From positions 3,782,001 to 3,846,000 of the forward strand of contig JAPFFF010000003.1 of assembly GCA_039105265.1 (NCBI GenBank): DNA of 64,000 bases, read 5' to 3'. Positions 9,433-19,148 of the stretch are shown here, piece after piece (the stretch's first letter is position 1; each line of letters opens with the position of its first letter). The position numbers were made by a program, and so were the translations under genes. The DNA comes from Tritrichomonas musculus. Its lineage: Eukaryota > Parabasalia > Tritrichomonadida > Tritrichomonadidae. The notes below the pieces were generated by a model, which saw nothing but the letters and a program-made list of their open reading frames with translations, did no database searches and was not told where the DNA came from.

Positions 9433-11927
9433 AACTTTCATAATATTTCAAGTTAGCTTTTTTCTCAATACTGCGTTTTTATTCTTATTTTCTTTGTGTT
9501 GGCATCTGACAAATTTTTATATCTAGTCATTATACTACTACCTGATAAAGATGATGATTTTGAAATTTATTCTTTATAAAAAATGACTGAAATTCAAGCT
9601 AATTATAAATACTTTGAAAATATATTTTAATGCCAGGTGTATGCCATATTTGTGTGATTGATTCAACATTTATTGAAAAGTGATTATCATTTGTAGATAA
9701 TATTTACTCTATTAGATTCAAAGAAAACAAACACTAATAATATTTTTAGAATATAAATCAGATAAAAAAATTAATTTCATAATTATCATTAAGAAAAATA
9801 AATTAAAAATACGTTTTGATTGTACTTATAGAAATATTTGCATATCCTCTCAAATATTCAAAAAAATTATGGATAAAAAATTATTTTGAATATATCTTAA
9901 AATTTGTTCCTAAAAAGTTCTTGCAAAGTTTAATATAAGCATTAAATATTATGTTTATTATTTTAGGATGGTTCTACATAAAACGATTGGGCCATTTTTT
10001 CTGTGGTGGTTTGGAAATTTAAAATGTATTTATTTCGGCAATGTTCAAATTTATTTCTAGTTTCATGTAAAAATATATTTTCACGATAAATAATCATATT
10101 AATATATTATCAAATATATAATATTTCAGATTTTGACTAAATATGTAAATAATAAGATTTCGATCAAATTGCTTAAAATTCCATAATAACATTATTATTA
10201 TATTCATTATCATAATAAAATTAAATTCTGAGATTTTCATGATAATATCTCATTTAGAAATCACATTTTTCTTTATTTTTTATTTTAAAAAATAAAATTG
10301 AATACAATTGAGAGAAAAATTAGTAATTTCTACATTTTGAATGGGGAAGCTGAATATATGTACATTCAAATCCACCGTCCACTTTTTGAAAAGAGCTCAT
10401 GACATCAACATTTGATAGCCATCTATCCTTTCGGGTTACATTTTTTACCGAGTCTTACCGCCACCCGCGGGGTCTCGGCTCCGCCTCGCTGCCGCTCGGC
10501 TGCGCTCGACGCCCGCTAGGCGGTATGTAGACTTCGGTGAAAAACATGTAAAAATGAAAGGACAGATATGCATTCAAAATATTGAGGTCATTTTTCTTCT
10601 TACCAAAAAGTGGACGGTGAATTTGAATGATACAAAAAATCGGCCTAATTTATATCTTGGGAAATTATCTAATATAAATATAAAATACATAATTTAATGT
10701 TATATTAAGAGTAATAAATATATTAAAATAAAATATTAAAAATATCTAATTATTTATCAAGATAAATATGATTTGAAATTAAAAATGCCAATTTTTATGT
10801 TTTGGCTACTTATAAAGAAGATAAATAAAACTTTAATATATTTTAATTATTATATTAAAAGATTATGCATATTTATATTATAAAAAATAAATGTTACATA
10901 GTATTTTCCAAGATATTACATAAGTTTACAAAAGAATGTTGTTTTTTTTTTTAAAAAAATTAGTTCTCGCACCTCTTGGTTTTCAAATATCGTTTAATAA
11001 TTTTAAAATAAATTCCTTATGGCGAACAGGGAAAAAATCAAATGCCAGATACTATCCATCATTTTAAGAAAAAAAAAAAAAAAAAAATAATTAGATTTGA
11101 ATTCTAAATGTCGTAATTTTAAAAATATTTCATAATCTAAATCATTTTATCATCATTTTTATGTAAGATATCCGTTTTTCTTTCATAAAGTATTTGTTCA
11201 ATTGAAATTTTTTATAATCTGTATTATTTCAATTTTTTTCTTGCATTATGTATTTTCGTAATATTCCAAAATTTTACTTCAAAAATATATTCTATTTTAG
11301 ATTGAGTTAGTGTATTTTTATATTTCTTTCAAATTTCAATGAAAATCTTTTATTGAAAAAATTTTTTCTGTTTTGTATTTTTGATGGAAAATACATTAAT
11401 GATTGAATTGCTCTTTTAATTTTAATTTTTCTGAATAAAGTTTTTGAAATAAAATTTATTTATATAAAAACATTTTTCTTATTCTTATGCATTTATAAGC
11501 GTTTGTTCAAATGTTTTAAATTTTCAATTTTCATAAATTCTATTGATTTTTAATTGCTCTCAATTTCAATTTTTAAAACAAATAAATTTGGAGATCAATA
11601 GAAAATATATAGAAAATATCTCAATATCATCGATGTGTTTACCAAGAATATATTGTATAAATATTATATAATAAATATTTAATATAATATTATAGCCAAT
11701 TAAAATATTAATTAATCATATGACGATATTTATTTATTTTTATTTAAAACTATTCAATGTGATAAATTGAATCAAATTTCGTACGAAGAGAATCCCTGAA
11801 ATATCATGGCTAATCACTTTTAACAAAAATAGTATTTTATAAATATTGTTTAAAAACAAAAAAATAATGAAATTCTTGAAAGATTTATAAACTTTCTATA
11901 TATATTAAAATCAAATTAACCGTCACT
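9433..11927. other. AT-rich intergenic region upstream of the MYB gene
   Basis: About 2.5 kb without a recognisable gene. It contains the foldback MITE at 10363-10629, several A or T runs (for example an A run near 11071-11088), and many short AT-rich inverted words. I see no transposase, RNA gene or conserved open frame. Confidence 0.6.
10363..10629. mobile_element. foldback MITE with GC-rich loop (267 bp)
   Basis: The left arm begins CATTCAAATCCACCGTCCAC followed by TTTTTG. The right arm, reverse complemented, begins CATTCAAATTCACCGTCCAC followed by TTTTTGG. The complementarity continues inward in an imperfect way (CTTTC, TACATTTTT, ACCGAGTCTTACCGCC against ACCGAAGTCTACATACCGCC), so nearly the whole element can fold into one hairpin. 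The apex, 10453-10515, is strikingly G+C-rich (GGGGTCTCGGCTCCGCCTCG) in an otherwise very AT-rich region. No coding potential is seen. Confidence 0.7.
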
Positions 11928-11933
11928 TCATTC
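11928..11933 (+). promoter_or_regulatory. trichomonad-type initiator element of the MYB gene
   Basis: TCATTC fits the initiator consensus TCA(+1)-Py-(T/A) known from Trichomonas vaginalis. The presumed +1 A is at 11930, giving a 5' leader of 21 nt before the ATG at 11951, which is in the usual short range for this group. Confidence 0.5.
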
Positions 11934-11950
11934 TGCTTAACAGAGATTGT

Positions 11951-12913
11951 ATGAAGAATCTTGTGCAATTAAATACAAGCTATTCAAACATATATCCCCA
12001 CTTTAATCAACTTTCAACATCACATAAAGCAGTTTCAGAATCTCAATCATATTCCTCAAATCATATTAAAAAAGTAAAATATCAACCTTCTGCTTCATCA
12101 GGAAATATAATGAATCCACCTCAACACAGAGAGAAGTTTAAACAGATAGTTCCTCGCAGAAAATTCACGCCCGAAGAAGATAAAAAAATTAAGCTCCTTG
12201 TTGAAAAGCTTGGAACTGATTCTTGGGACATGATTGCTGAATACATGCCAGATAGGTCTGCAAGACAATGTCGAGATCGATATCGAAATTATTTGCTAGA
12301 TTATCTTTGCCAAGACCCTTGGACATGTGAAGAAGACCAAATAATTATGTCGAAATTCTCTAAAATTGGAGCTCATTGGGTTCAAATTGCGAAACTTTTA
12401 GGAAGAAGAAGTGGAAATGACGTTAAAAATCGTTGGTATAAACATTTATCGAAAAAATATGAACAAAACATGCAAGAACAGCATCATGCTATAACAAAAT
12501 TAGATAAAGATGAGAATCAAATAAGCCAATTTCAATCTTTTGGCCCAAATGAACCAAAATCTTCTAATTTTTTACTCACATCACCTCACTATCAATCATA
12601 CAAAACTGCTCAAAATGGAGCTAAAAATGAATTAAATGAGAATAGAAAAATTCATGATGATAATTTAAATATAAAATCAAATTCTGTCAATATCAACAAA
12701 AATAATCCTTCAATAAATCAACCAGTAAATTGCTTAAATGATAACAATACAATATTTATCCAAGATTCTAATCTTGGAAATAAAAATATTAGTTTGAACC
12801 ATGATACACAATTAAAAAATATTGAGTGCTTGAATATTTTTTCAAACTTTGATCATGAAATTGCTTTTGATCAAGCAGACTATTCAAGTTATATTGATAG
12901 CTTTTTCTCATAA
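11951..12913 (+). CDS. two-repeat MYB DNA-binding protein
   Basis: A nuclear transcription factor of the R2R3-like type that is expanded in trichomonads. The first MYB repeat spans residues about 71-116 (KFTPEEDKKIKLL, with Trp in TDSWDMIAEYM and the recognition helix SARQCRDRYRNYL). The second spans about 122-167 (PWTCEEDQIIMSKF, AHWVQIAKLLGRR, NDVKNRWYKHL). Residues 1-65 are Ser/Gln-rich, and the C-terminal 150 residues are Asn/Ser/Lys-rich and probably disordered, as is common in this family. Start: the only good ATG, 21 nt after an initiator-like TCATTC. The stop lies in CATAAAG, so the TAAA polyadenylation signal described for trichomonads overlaps it. The target promoters cannot be told. 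Confidence 0.88.
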   Translation: MKNLVQLNTSYSNIYPHFNQLSTSHKAVSESQSYSSNHIKKVKYQPSASSGNIMNPPQHREKFKQIVPRRKFTPEEDKKIKLLVEKLGTDSWDMIAEYMPDRSARQCRDRYRNYLLDYLCQDPWTCEEDQIIMSKFSKIGAHWVQIAKLLGRRSGNDVKNRWYKHLSKKYEQNMQEQHHAITKLDKDENQISQFQSFGPNEPKSSNFLLTSPHYQSYKTAQNGAKNELNENRKIHDDNLNIKSNSVNINKNNPSINQPVNCLNDNNTIFIQDSNLGNKNISLNHDTQLKNIECLNIFSNFDHEIAFDQADYSSYIDSFFS

Positions 12914-13356
12914 AGTTCAGATTAGTTAATCTGTTCTTCATTTTCTAAATTTATGTAATATTTCTATATACTTTTCCATGATTTTACTATATTTATATCA
13001 TAAACTATTCTATTATTATTACTTTTACTATTATAAACTATACATGATATTATGATATTTTTATTATGTTGATTTTATTATTATTCATATGTGTTTTTTT
13101 GATTTTACATATGATATTTCATGCGATTATTTATAGAAACAGTACCAATAAAATAATTAATACATAACATTGATATTTTCAAAAAAGAAATTCTTTTTAT
13201 TCATATATTTTTGCTTATATTCATAGAAAACATTTTGAAATTTATATAAATTTTAAATAATCATTATTTTATTTTCCGAGATATTCGCTTTTTTATTAAT
13301 ATAAAATTAAATAAGCAATTCAATAATCTTATGAAATTTAAGATGATATAAACATC
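12914..13356. other. AT-rich spacer between convergent genes
   Basis: The 3' ends of the MYB gene and the Rad9-like gene face each other here. I see only AT-rich sequence with short repeats of the TATTATTA type; no gene, hairpin terminator or repeat stands out. Confidence 0.6.
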
Positions 13357-14616
13357 CTAAATTATATCCTCATCTGATAAAGGTTGTGATGCCTGAACAA
13401 CGATTTTCTGACTGATAATCTTCCTTTTGAATGGAAAAGGTGGTGATGCTTCATATAAATCATTTATTGTCTTTTCTGAATTGCTAAACTCTTTTTGACT
13501 ATTGGTATCACTGGATGATGATTCTTTACATGAATTTGAACTTGATAACATATTATTTTTAATTTTTTCATCGTTATTGGAACTAGGAATTGTTTTATAT
13601 TTCTTATCATCATTATTCAAACTACCGCTTGATGAACTTTTGAAATTTGTCGTATCGTTAATTAAATGCCAAGCAACAACTTGAGATTGAGTTGAATAAT
13701 TAGTATTGTTATTATAATTACAGCTAGGACTAGAATTTGAACTATTAATTATTGTTATTTCATTTTTATTAGAATTAGCAATTTTACTGTTATCAACATA
13801 TTCTTCTTCTTTATCAATTGATGTAGTTGCTAATGGCATTTCAAACTCAAACAAATTTGTTGATGAAGATTTAATTACAACAGGTTGACCTGGGCCAATT
13901 ATATATAAATAAAGAAACTGTGCAAAAAGTCCTGCTAGTTTTATTCCAACTATAAAATCATGAAGAAAAAAAGATATTTGCATTTCTTTAATATCATCTG
14001 AATAAATAGTATCGCATTTTTCGCATTTATAAAGTGTAAGAGTAGATGAAAGCGATATATCTCCATTTTGTAAATTTGATTTGAAATTTAATGTATGTGA
14101 GTTTTTCTCTCCATTTTTTATATCGAGAATGATAGTGTTGTCAGATTTAAAAACATCTGAAATGCCATTAAATACATCATTTCTGCATTTAATTTGAAAT
14201 ATTGTTTCATCTAAATTAACTACCGCACTTATTAAACTAGTTTCTGATGATGGAAATTCCCAATTATGTGCAATACCAAATTTATCAACCAATGTCAATA
14301 GTAACAAGTGAATATCACAGTCTTTAATGGACATTTTTAGATTTGTTGGGCATAATGCCTTTGAAAAAGACATAATTATTGAAGATGCTGGTATTGATAT
14401 GATTATTCTTTCTCGTATTGTGTTGAAATTAAAAATCTTAAAAAAATTAGGATGAAAATTAATAATCGGAAGAGCTGATCTTGAAGAATTCACTGATCGA
14501 AAAGAAATGCTATCTGATGAAATAGTCATGATAATATCTTCATTTATTTTTCTCAGAGATTTAAAGGCAACATGCAGTATATGTATTGAATTAGGATCAT
14601 CAATTTCGAATTCCAT
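13357..14616 (-). CDS. Rad9-like subunit of the 9-1-1 checkpoint clamp
   Basis: Residues 1 to about 265 fit a PCNA-fold clamp subunit of the Rad9 type. The N-terminus (IHILHVAFKSLRKINEDIIM) is followed by ISFRSVNSSRSALPIINFHP, a domain linker with CRNDVFNGISDVF, and the end of the second domain with LYLYIIGPGQPVVI, which resembles the xGPGxPI strand near the end of the Rad9 clamp fold. In other eukaryotes Rad9 forms a ring with Rad1 and Hus1 that is loaded at damaged DNA, and its tail is phosphorylated. Here residues about 285-419 form a Ser/Asn-rich tail that would suit that role. A Hus1 or PCNA paralogue is possible but less likely because of the long tail. The protein acts in the nucleus. 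The start is the first ATG of the frame. Confidence 0.65.
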   Translation of the reverse strand: MEFEIDDPNSIHILHVAFKSLRKINEDIIMTISSDSISFRSVNSSRSALPIINFHPNFFKIFNFNTIRERIIISIPASSIIMSFSKALCPTNLKMSIKDCDIHLLLLTLVDKFGIAHNWEFPSSETSLISAVVNLDETIFQIKCRNDVFNGISDVFKSDNTIILDIKNGEKNSHTLNFKSNLQNGDISLSSTLTLYKCEKCDTIYSDDIKEMQISFFLHDFIVGIKLAGLFAQFLYLYIIGPGQPVVIKSSSTNLFEFEMPLATTSIDKEEEYVDNSKIANSNKNEITIINSSNSSPSCNYNNNTNYSTQSQVVAWHLINDTTNFKSSSSGSLNNDDKKYKTIPSSNNDEKIKNNMLSSSNSCKESSSSDTNSQKEFSNSEKTINDLYEASPPFPFKRKIISQKIVVQASQPLSDEDII

Positions 14617-15831
14617 TTGATCAATAAATTTCCTATTTTTTTTAAATCACTTATCCTTCCTATGGGAAGTAAATTCAATGCTCTTTCAAATGAATGATAT
14701 GTTGTTCAATTGAGAGTGGTTTTTATGTTGAACAATCAACATGCTGAGTATTGCCGTATTGTAATAACTGAAATAAAAAGGTGATCTATAAATTATGTTT
14801 TAAATTATGTTTTGATTATATTTTTATGTAGATATATTAATTTTAAGTGCAAATATTTATCTTTTTAAAGTAATGTGCTATGTATTTAGTCAATTTAGAT
14901 GATAAAAATATAATAATATACGTTATAATGTATATCATTATAATATTCCAAAACTATTTTTTATATTAATCAAAATAATATCGACAAATGCTTCGTACAG
15001 CTAAAATAATTACGGATTATATAATTATTTAAAACTTTTAAAAGTTGATATCAATAATATTTAATTTTTACTTGATTCAAAAATTGGACCAACGCTACAA
15101 ATAACAAATTTATTATTAAATTAAATGCCAATTCCCAATATAACTTGAAACCTAATGTAATTAGATGGTAAAAAATAAAGATTTAATATAATTTTTTTTT
15201 AAATATCTCAAAATATATGAATCGAAAAGCATCACTCCCATATAATATGGTTTCGTTTACTAAAATCTTTGTTTGGCCACTGAGAAAAAGAATTATAACG
15301 TTCTAGAAAATTTTGAGTTAAAAAGTTATAATTCTGATTAATACACAAAATTAAATAATATTATCACACAAATTGCTTGTAAAATTTTAATAAAAACTAG
15401 TATTTTAAAATATTTTAATAAATATAAAATCATATAAAATATATTTCTACCAAATACATTTTGAAAATCATCAGATTCTTGATTATAAACTTCGTTTTTT
15501 AATTTTCGCGTGTAAAAAATAAATCATTCAATATTTGAAATAAATTCTTAGAAACCGTAAGTTTACACGTGAAAAATAAAAAACAAAGTTTATATGAGAA
15601 GCTATTTATTAATTTTCAATTTTTATTTCAATGCTATGAATTAGATCAAAAGGTTAGCACGAAAAATTAAAGCGTTAGCATTTGCGTAAATAAATTCTCA
15701 TAATTTGGATACAAAATAAAACTATTTCAACCAACAAAAAAATTATAAACGAAAACTTTTTTCTCTCAAATTTCAAAGAAAAAATAAATAAAAATGATAT
15801 GACCTGTTTTTATTCGCACAAAAAAAAAACG
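14617..15831. other. AT-rich intergenic region with a small MITE
   Basis: Divergent promoters of the Rad9-like and START-domain genes must lie here. The stretch holds the 111-bp inverted-repeat element at 15484-15594 and, near 15655, a lone copy of the word TTAGCACGAAAAAT that resembles the 26-bp terminal repeats at 1113 and 9432. I see nothing else. Confidence 0.55.
15484..15594. mobile_element. 111-bp inverted-repeat MITE, copy 1
   Basis: The left arm TATAAACTTCGTTTTTTAAT and right arm (reverse complemented) TATAAACTTTGTTTTTTATT are complementary and continue with TTTCGCGTGTAAA against TTCACGTGTAAAC. The middle (AAATCATTCAATATTTGAAA) is shared almost exactly with a second copy at 26139-26242. 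Both ends begin with TATA, compatible with a TA target site. Confidence 0.7.
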
Positions 15832-16497
15832 ATGTCTGTAACCCCTGAACAGATCGCTGAGTATGCTAAACAGAGCGAAGAACTTCTTCCAAAGTTCATT
15901 GCTCTTGCTAGCAGCAATGAATGGAAAGAGTCAAAGAAGGAGGAAGATATTACTTTTTATACTCGCACTGATCCATCATCACCATACCATCAAGTCAAAA
16001 GCGTTGTAACAATCCCCGCTCCAATTGATACAGTTCTTAGCATTTTAAAGCCAATTGAAGTTGTTGATAAATCAACACCAAAAGAAAAAAGACACGGTCT
16101 TAATGAGAGAAAGGCACTTTATGGACCTGCTGATGACCAATACCAGACAGCAATCTTTGAAATTGAAATTGAGAGCCCAGCTCCTCTTGTTTCCCCAAGA
16201 GACTTCCTTCTTTTCAGAAGATTTTACCAAAAAGATGGAAAGCAAGTCTACCTTCATAATTCAATTGTTAACAATACACTTTTCCCTGAAAAGAAAGGTG
16301 TAGTTCGTGGTGAAATGCCTTTCCAAGGTTTCATTGTTGAAAAAGATCCTGATCACCAAGGCAACGTGAGACTTACATTCCTCGTCCATGCTGATCCAAA
16401 AGGAAAGATTCCATCTGCTGTATATAACTTGGTTGTAACAAACCAAGGTTATGCTGCCAAAGGAATCAGAAAGAAGGCTATCGAAGCAGCTAAATAA
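15832..16497 (+). CDS. START-domain lipid-binding protein
   Basis: A 221-residue protein that is almost entirely a START domain, so probably a cytosolic lipid carrier or sensor. Visible landmarks are EWKESKKEEDITFYTR near the N-terminus, HQVKSVVTIPAPIDTVLSIL (the helix after the first strands), ESPAPLVSPRDFLLFRRFYQ (the SPRDF motif typical of START domains) and the C-terminal helix NQGYAAKGIRKKAIEAAK. I prefer the ATG at 15832 (MSVTPEQIAEY) to the one at 15799, because the 11 extra codons include an A-run and resemble a leader. Codon use is clearly more GC-rich at third positions than in neighbouring genes (many AAG, GTT and ATC codons), which suggests high expression. The ligand is unknown. 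Confidence 0.85.
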   Translation: MSVTPEQIAEYAKQSEELLPKFIALASSNEWKESKKEEDITFYTRTDPSSPYHQVKSVVTIPAPIDTVLSILKPIEVVDKSTPKEKRHGLNERKALYGPADDQYQTAIFEIEIESPAPLVSPRDFLLFRRFYQKDGKQVYLHNSIVNNTLFPEKKGVVRGEMPFQGFIVEKDPDHQGNVRLTFLVHADPKGKIPSAVYNLVVTNQGYAAKGIRKKAIEAAK

Positions 16498-16869
16498 AAA
16501 TACCAATTAATTTCAATTTATTTTACTTAAGGATACTTATTCATGCTTTTATAATAGATTTCTTACAAATATGAACGATTAAATTTTATATTTCTGATTG
16601 AATTGATTTTAATCATTCAATAAGTATTTCTAAAGTTAAAATTGTTAACCATTTTTTCAATATAATAACGTACTAAATTTATAAAATTATTTCATAATAT
16701 TTTTCCCCAAATAATGAAAACTATCATCAAAAGCTTTATGCAAACCAATGCTTTCACAAAAACTTTTGCAAATTACTGTTTGAAACTTTCAAATTGAGAG
16801 CGCCAATTTAATCAATAAATTGAATACCAAATTTTGGTAATTGTACGTTTAGATGATAGAAAACTTATT
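16498..16869. other. AT-rich spacer
   Basis: This is the 3' region of the START gene and the upstream region of the coiled-coil gene. I see no RNA gene or repeat. A frame opening at 16834 with TTG runs into the next gene, but the ATG at 16870 is the likely start. Confidence 0.55.
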
Positions 16870-18006
16870 ATGTCAACAACGCAAAGAGGAGCTTCTTATA
16901 GCAATCGTTCACGAGCAGAATCATCTCAATCCGAAATTGAAAGAATCCACTCAGAAGCTACTATAGTTCTAACACAAAAGTCCCAACAAATGGAACAATA
17001 CATCAATGCTATTGAAGAAGCTGAAAAAGAACTTGCACAAGTTTCAGCTCAGCTTGAAGCTAAAACAAAACTTTTTTCTTTAGAAGATGTTCAAGTTTCT
17101 GATTCAGATGATGAAGATGATATTCATGGCACAGAAATTGAGCAACTTAGAATTGAACAGCAAGAAGAAATTCAGCTCATTAAAGCTAAAAATGAAGAAG
17201 AAATTCAAACATTACAACTCAACTTTACAAAAGCTTTGAAAGAGGCTGAAAGATGGGCTGATGAACATGCAGATTCAATTTATCATGAAAAAAAAGCAGA
17301 GTTAGATACTTTAACGGCTCAATTAGAAGAATTAAAAGCAAGTGCAAATGAAGAAGCATTTAACAAAACTCAAACCAGACAAAAACTATACCACCAATCA
17401 AAATCACTATCACAACAAAATTCACAAAGAATTCAAGAACTTGATACCCAATTGTCTGAACTTTCTGCAATAACAAGAGAAGAATTACGTGATGTTAAGA
17501 CAAAAATAGATGAATGCTTTGTTGCTGTTGAAATAAGAGAGCGTGAACATAAATACGAAATTGAAAAATATGAAAATGAAGTTAAAAACCGAGAACAAAA
17601 ATATAATTTACATTTACAAGCCTTAACAGATCAATTCAATAATGAAAAACAAAGGTTAGAAGCCCAACTTGCTGCAGCAAATTCAAAAAAGGAAAATCTT
17701 GATAGGGTTTTGAAACAATTAGAAAAACACCATGAAAATCAAGTTCAAACAGCAGTAAGTGATTTAGAAAGAATGAAATCATCTATTGTTCAAGTTCAAA
17801 CAAGAGAAGAACAAAGCTTTACGCAATCAAAAAGCCAACTCACACAAACACAAGCAGTTCAGAGGGAAGCTAAACAAACAGAACAAGAAGTTATATTAAT
17901 AAACCAAGAAATTCTCGAACTTCAAAGTCAAAACAGATCACTTCAGGCTGAATTGAAAAGACTACAAAATACACTTTCCAATAAATCCGGTAAAATGAAG
18001 AGATGA
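16870..18006 (+). CDS. long coiled-coil protein
   Basis: A 378-residue protein that is nearly all predicted coiled coil, with heptad-like runs of Glu, Lys, Gln and Leu from about residue 20 to the end (for example EIERIHSEATIVLTQKSQQM and LEAQLAAANSKKENLDRVLK). An acidic patch, VSDSDDEDDIHG, interrupts the coil at about residues 78-89, and a basic end follows (NKSGKMKR). Proteins of this kind in trichomonads are often cytoskeletal or basal-body components, but nothing here is specific. The start MSTTQRGASYSNRSR at 16870 is the first ATG; the frame upstream opens only with TTG. Confidence 0.75.
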   Translation: MSTTQRGASYSNRSRAESSQSEIERIHSEATIVLTQKSQQMEQYINAIEEAEKELAQVSAQLEAKTKLFSLEDVQVSDSDDEDDIHGTEIEQLRIEQQEEIQLIKAKNEEEIQTLQLNFTKALKEAERWADEHADSIYHEKKAELDTLTAQLEELKASANEEAFNKTQTRQKLYHQSKSLSQQNSQRIQELDTQLSELSAITREELRDVKTKIDECFVAVEIREREHKYEIEKYENEVKNREQKYNLHLQALTDQFNNEKQRLEAQLAAANSKKENLDRVLKQLEKHHENQVQTAVSDLERMKSSIVQVQTREEQSFTQSKSQLTQTQAVQREAKQTEQEVILINQEILELQSQNRSLQAELKRLQNTLSNKSGKMKR

Positions 18007-18308
18007 GTTTTTTTTATTTTTTAAAGAATGTACTTAATGCCAAAATTTATATTTTATCCTTGTTTTATTTAAGTATTATAATAAAAATACATTTTTATTC
18101 CGATTGAAATCTTATATCTAATAGCAGAAAGTTTTTTTTTTTTTAAATATAATTGGTTGATTTCTAGTAGAACTAATATAAATGCACATGTTTAGAAATT
18201 ATTTGCCAGCACGTTAGAATATTGACTATATGATATTATATGAATGAGATAGCTCTTTCAACTTTGGCTGAATAAAAGAGTGACTAATGTATTACTTACA
18301 CATATTCA
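18007..18308. other. spacer between convergent genes
   Basis: AT-rich with a T run near 18132-18142. I see no gene, repeat or hairpin of note. Confidence 0.5.
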
Positions 18309-18974
18309 TCAAAACCTTTTTTGCAGAATTTTTAAAGCATCAATAATTGCAGGTATTCGTATATCTTTAATCTTTTTTGACAAAGTATCAGGTGTCTCAT
18401 TTTCATCAACTGAAACACTTTTTTGAGATAGTATTTCTCCAGAATCAATTCCTAAGTCAACCAAATGAACAGTTACACCAGATTCTTTTTCTTTGGCATT
18501 TATAACTGCTTTATGAACATTTTGACCAAACATGCCTTTGCCTTTGAATTTAGGAAGTAAAGAAGGATGAACATTTATTATATGGCCAGCATAATTTGAA
18601 ATTAAAGGGTCCACCAAAATAACATAGAATCCATCAAGTAAAATAATATCTATATCACCAGATTTAGTAATGTTTAATATTTGCGTTGATATTTTCAAAT
18701 AATAATCTTTATCTTTTTTGTTGAAAGGCTGGCTATTCTGATTATCTTCAAACCCAATAAGAAAAAACTGAATTTTTGAAATAATACTATTTTCTCCTTC
18801 AATTTTGATCTTCTTTTCATATTTATAAATAATTTCTTTTTTATTACTTATTAATTGTGAAATATAGAACAGGTCTGGATTTCTATTTTGAGCCTCAATA
18901 AGATTATCTATTTCATGATCAATATCAGATGTTAAAATTGAAACCTTAAATCTTTTTGGTGATGAAATCTCCAT
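18309..18974 (-). CDS. PurN-like formyltransferase
   Basis: The C-terminal half is clearly of the formyltransferase fold shared by GAR transformylase (PurN) and methionyl-tRNA formyltransferase. It shows DIDIILLDGFYVIL, the motif INVHPSLLPKFKGKGMFG with the catalytic His, then HKAVI, the SGVTVHLVDLGIDSGEIL block containing the catalytic Asp, and a closing DTLSKKIKDIRIPAIIDAL helix. The GKGMFG and VHxAVI words favour PurN, which transfers a formyl group from 10-formyl-THF to GAR. The N-terminal half is longer and more diverged than in bacterial PurN. I prefer the Met at 18974 (MEISSPKRFKVSI), because TCATTC at 18999-19004 would be an initiator 28 nt upstream. Trichomonads are regarded as unable to make purines de novo, so the role is uncertain. 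Confidence 0.75.
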   Translation of the reverse strand: MEISSPKRFKVSILTSDIDHEIDNLIEAQNRNPDLFYISQLISNKKEIIYKYEKKIKIEGENSIISKIQFFLIGFEDNQNSQPFNKKDKDYYLKISTQILNITKSGDIDIILLDGFYVILVDPLISNYAGHIINVHPSLLPKFKGKGMFGQNVHKAVINAKEKESGVTVHLVDLGIDSGEILSQKSVSVDENETPDTLSKKIKDIRIPAIIDALKILQKRF

Positions 18975-18998
18975 GTTACAAAACAAATTGATTGAATT

Positions 18999-19004
18999 GA
19001 ATGA
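18999..19004 (-). promoter_or_regulatory. initiator-like element of the PurN-like gene
   Basis: Read on the minus strand the sequence is TCATTC, with the presumed +1 A at 19002. That would give a 28-nt leader before the ATG at 18974 and would exclude the upstream ATG at 19010. Confidence 0.4.
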
Positions 19005-19148
19005 AAACAAAAAAATTCAAAAAGTTCAAAAATACACTTTATTTTATAAATCACAAAAACTGTATTGAAAAACATAATATAAAAAATCATCTATATATAA
19101 ACAAAACACTAAATAGTGGTGAATATGAAAACAGATTTCCAGTTAATA

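Noticed and set aside
16834-16869. TTG-initiated extension of the coiled-coil protein
   Set aside because: The frame upstream of 16870 has no ATG, and the ATG at 16870 starts a typical polar N-terminus.
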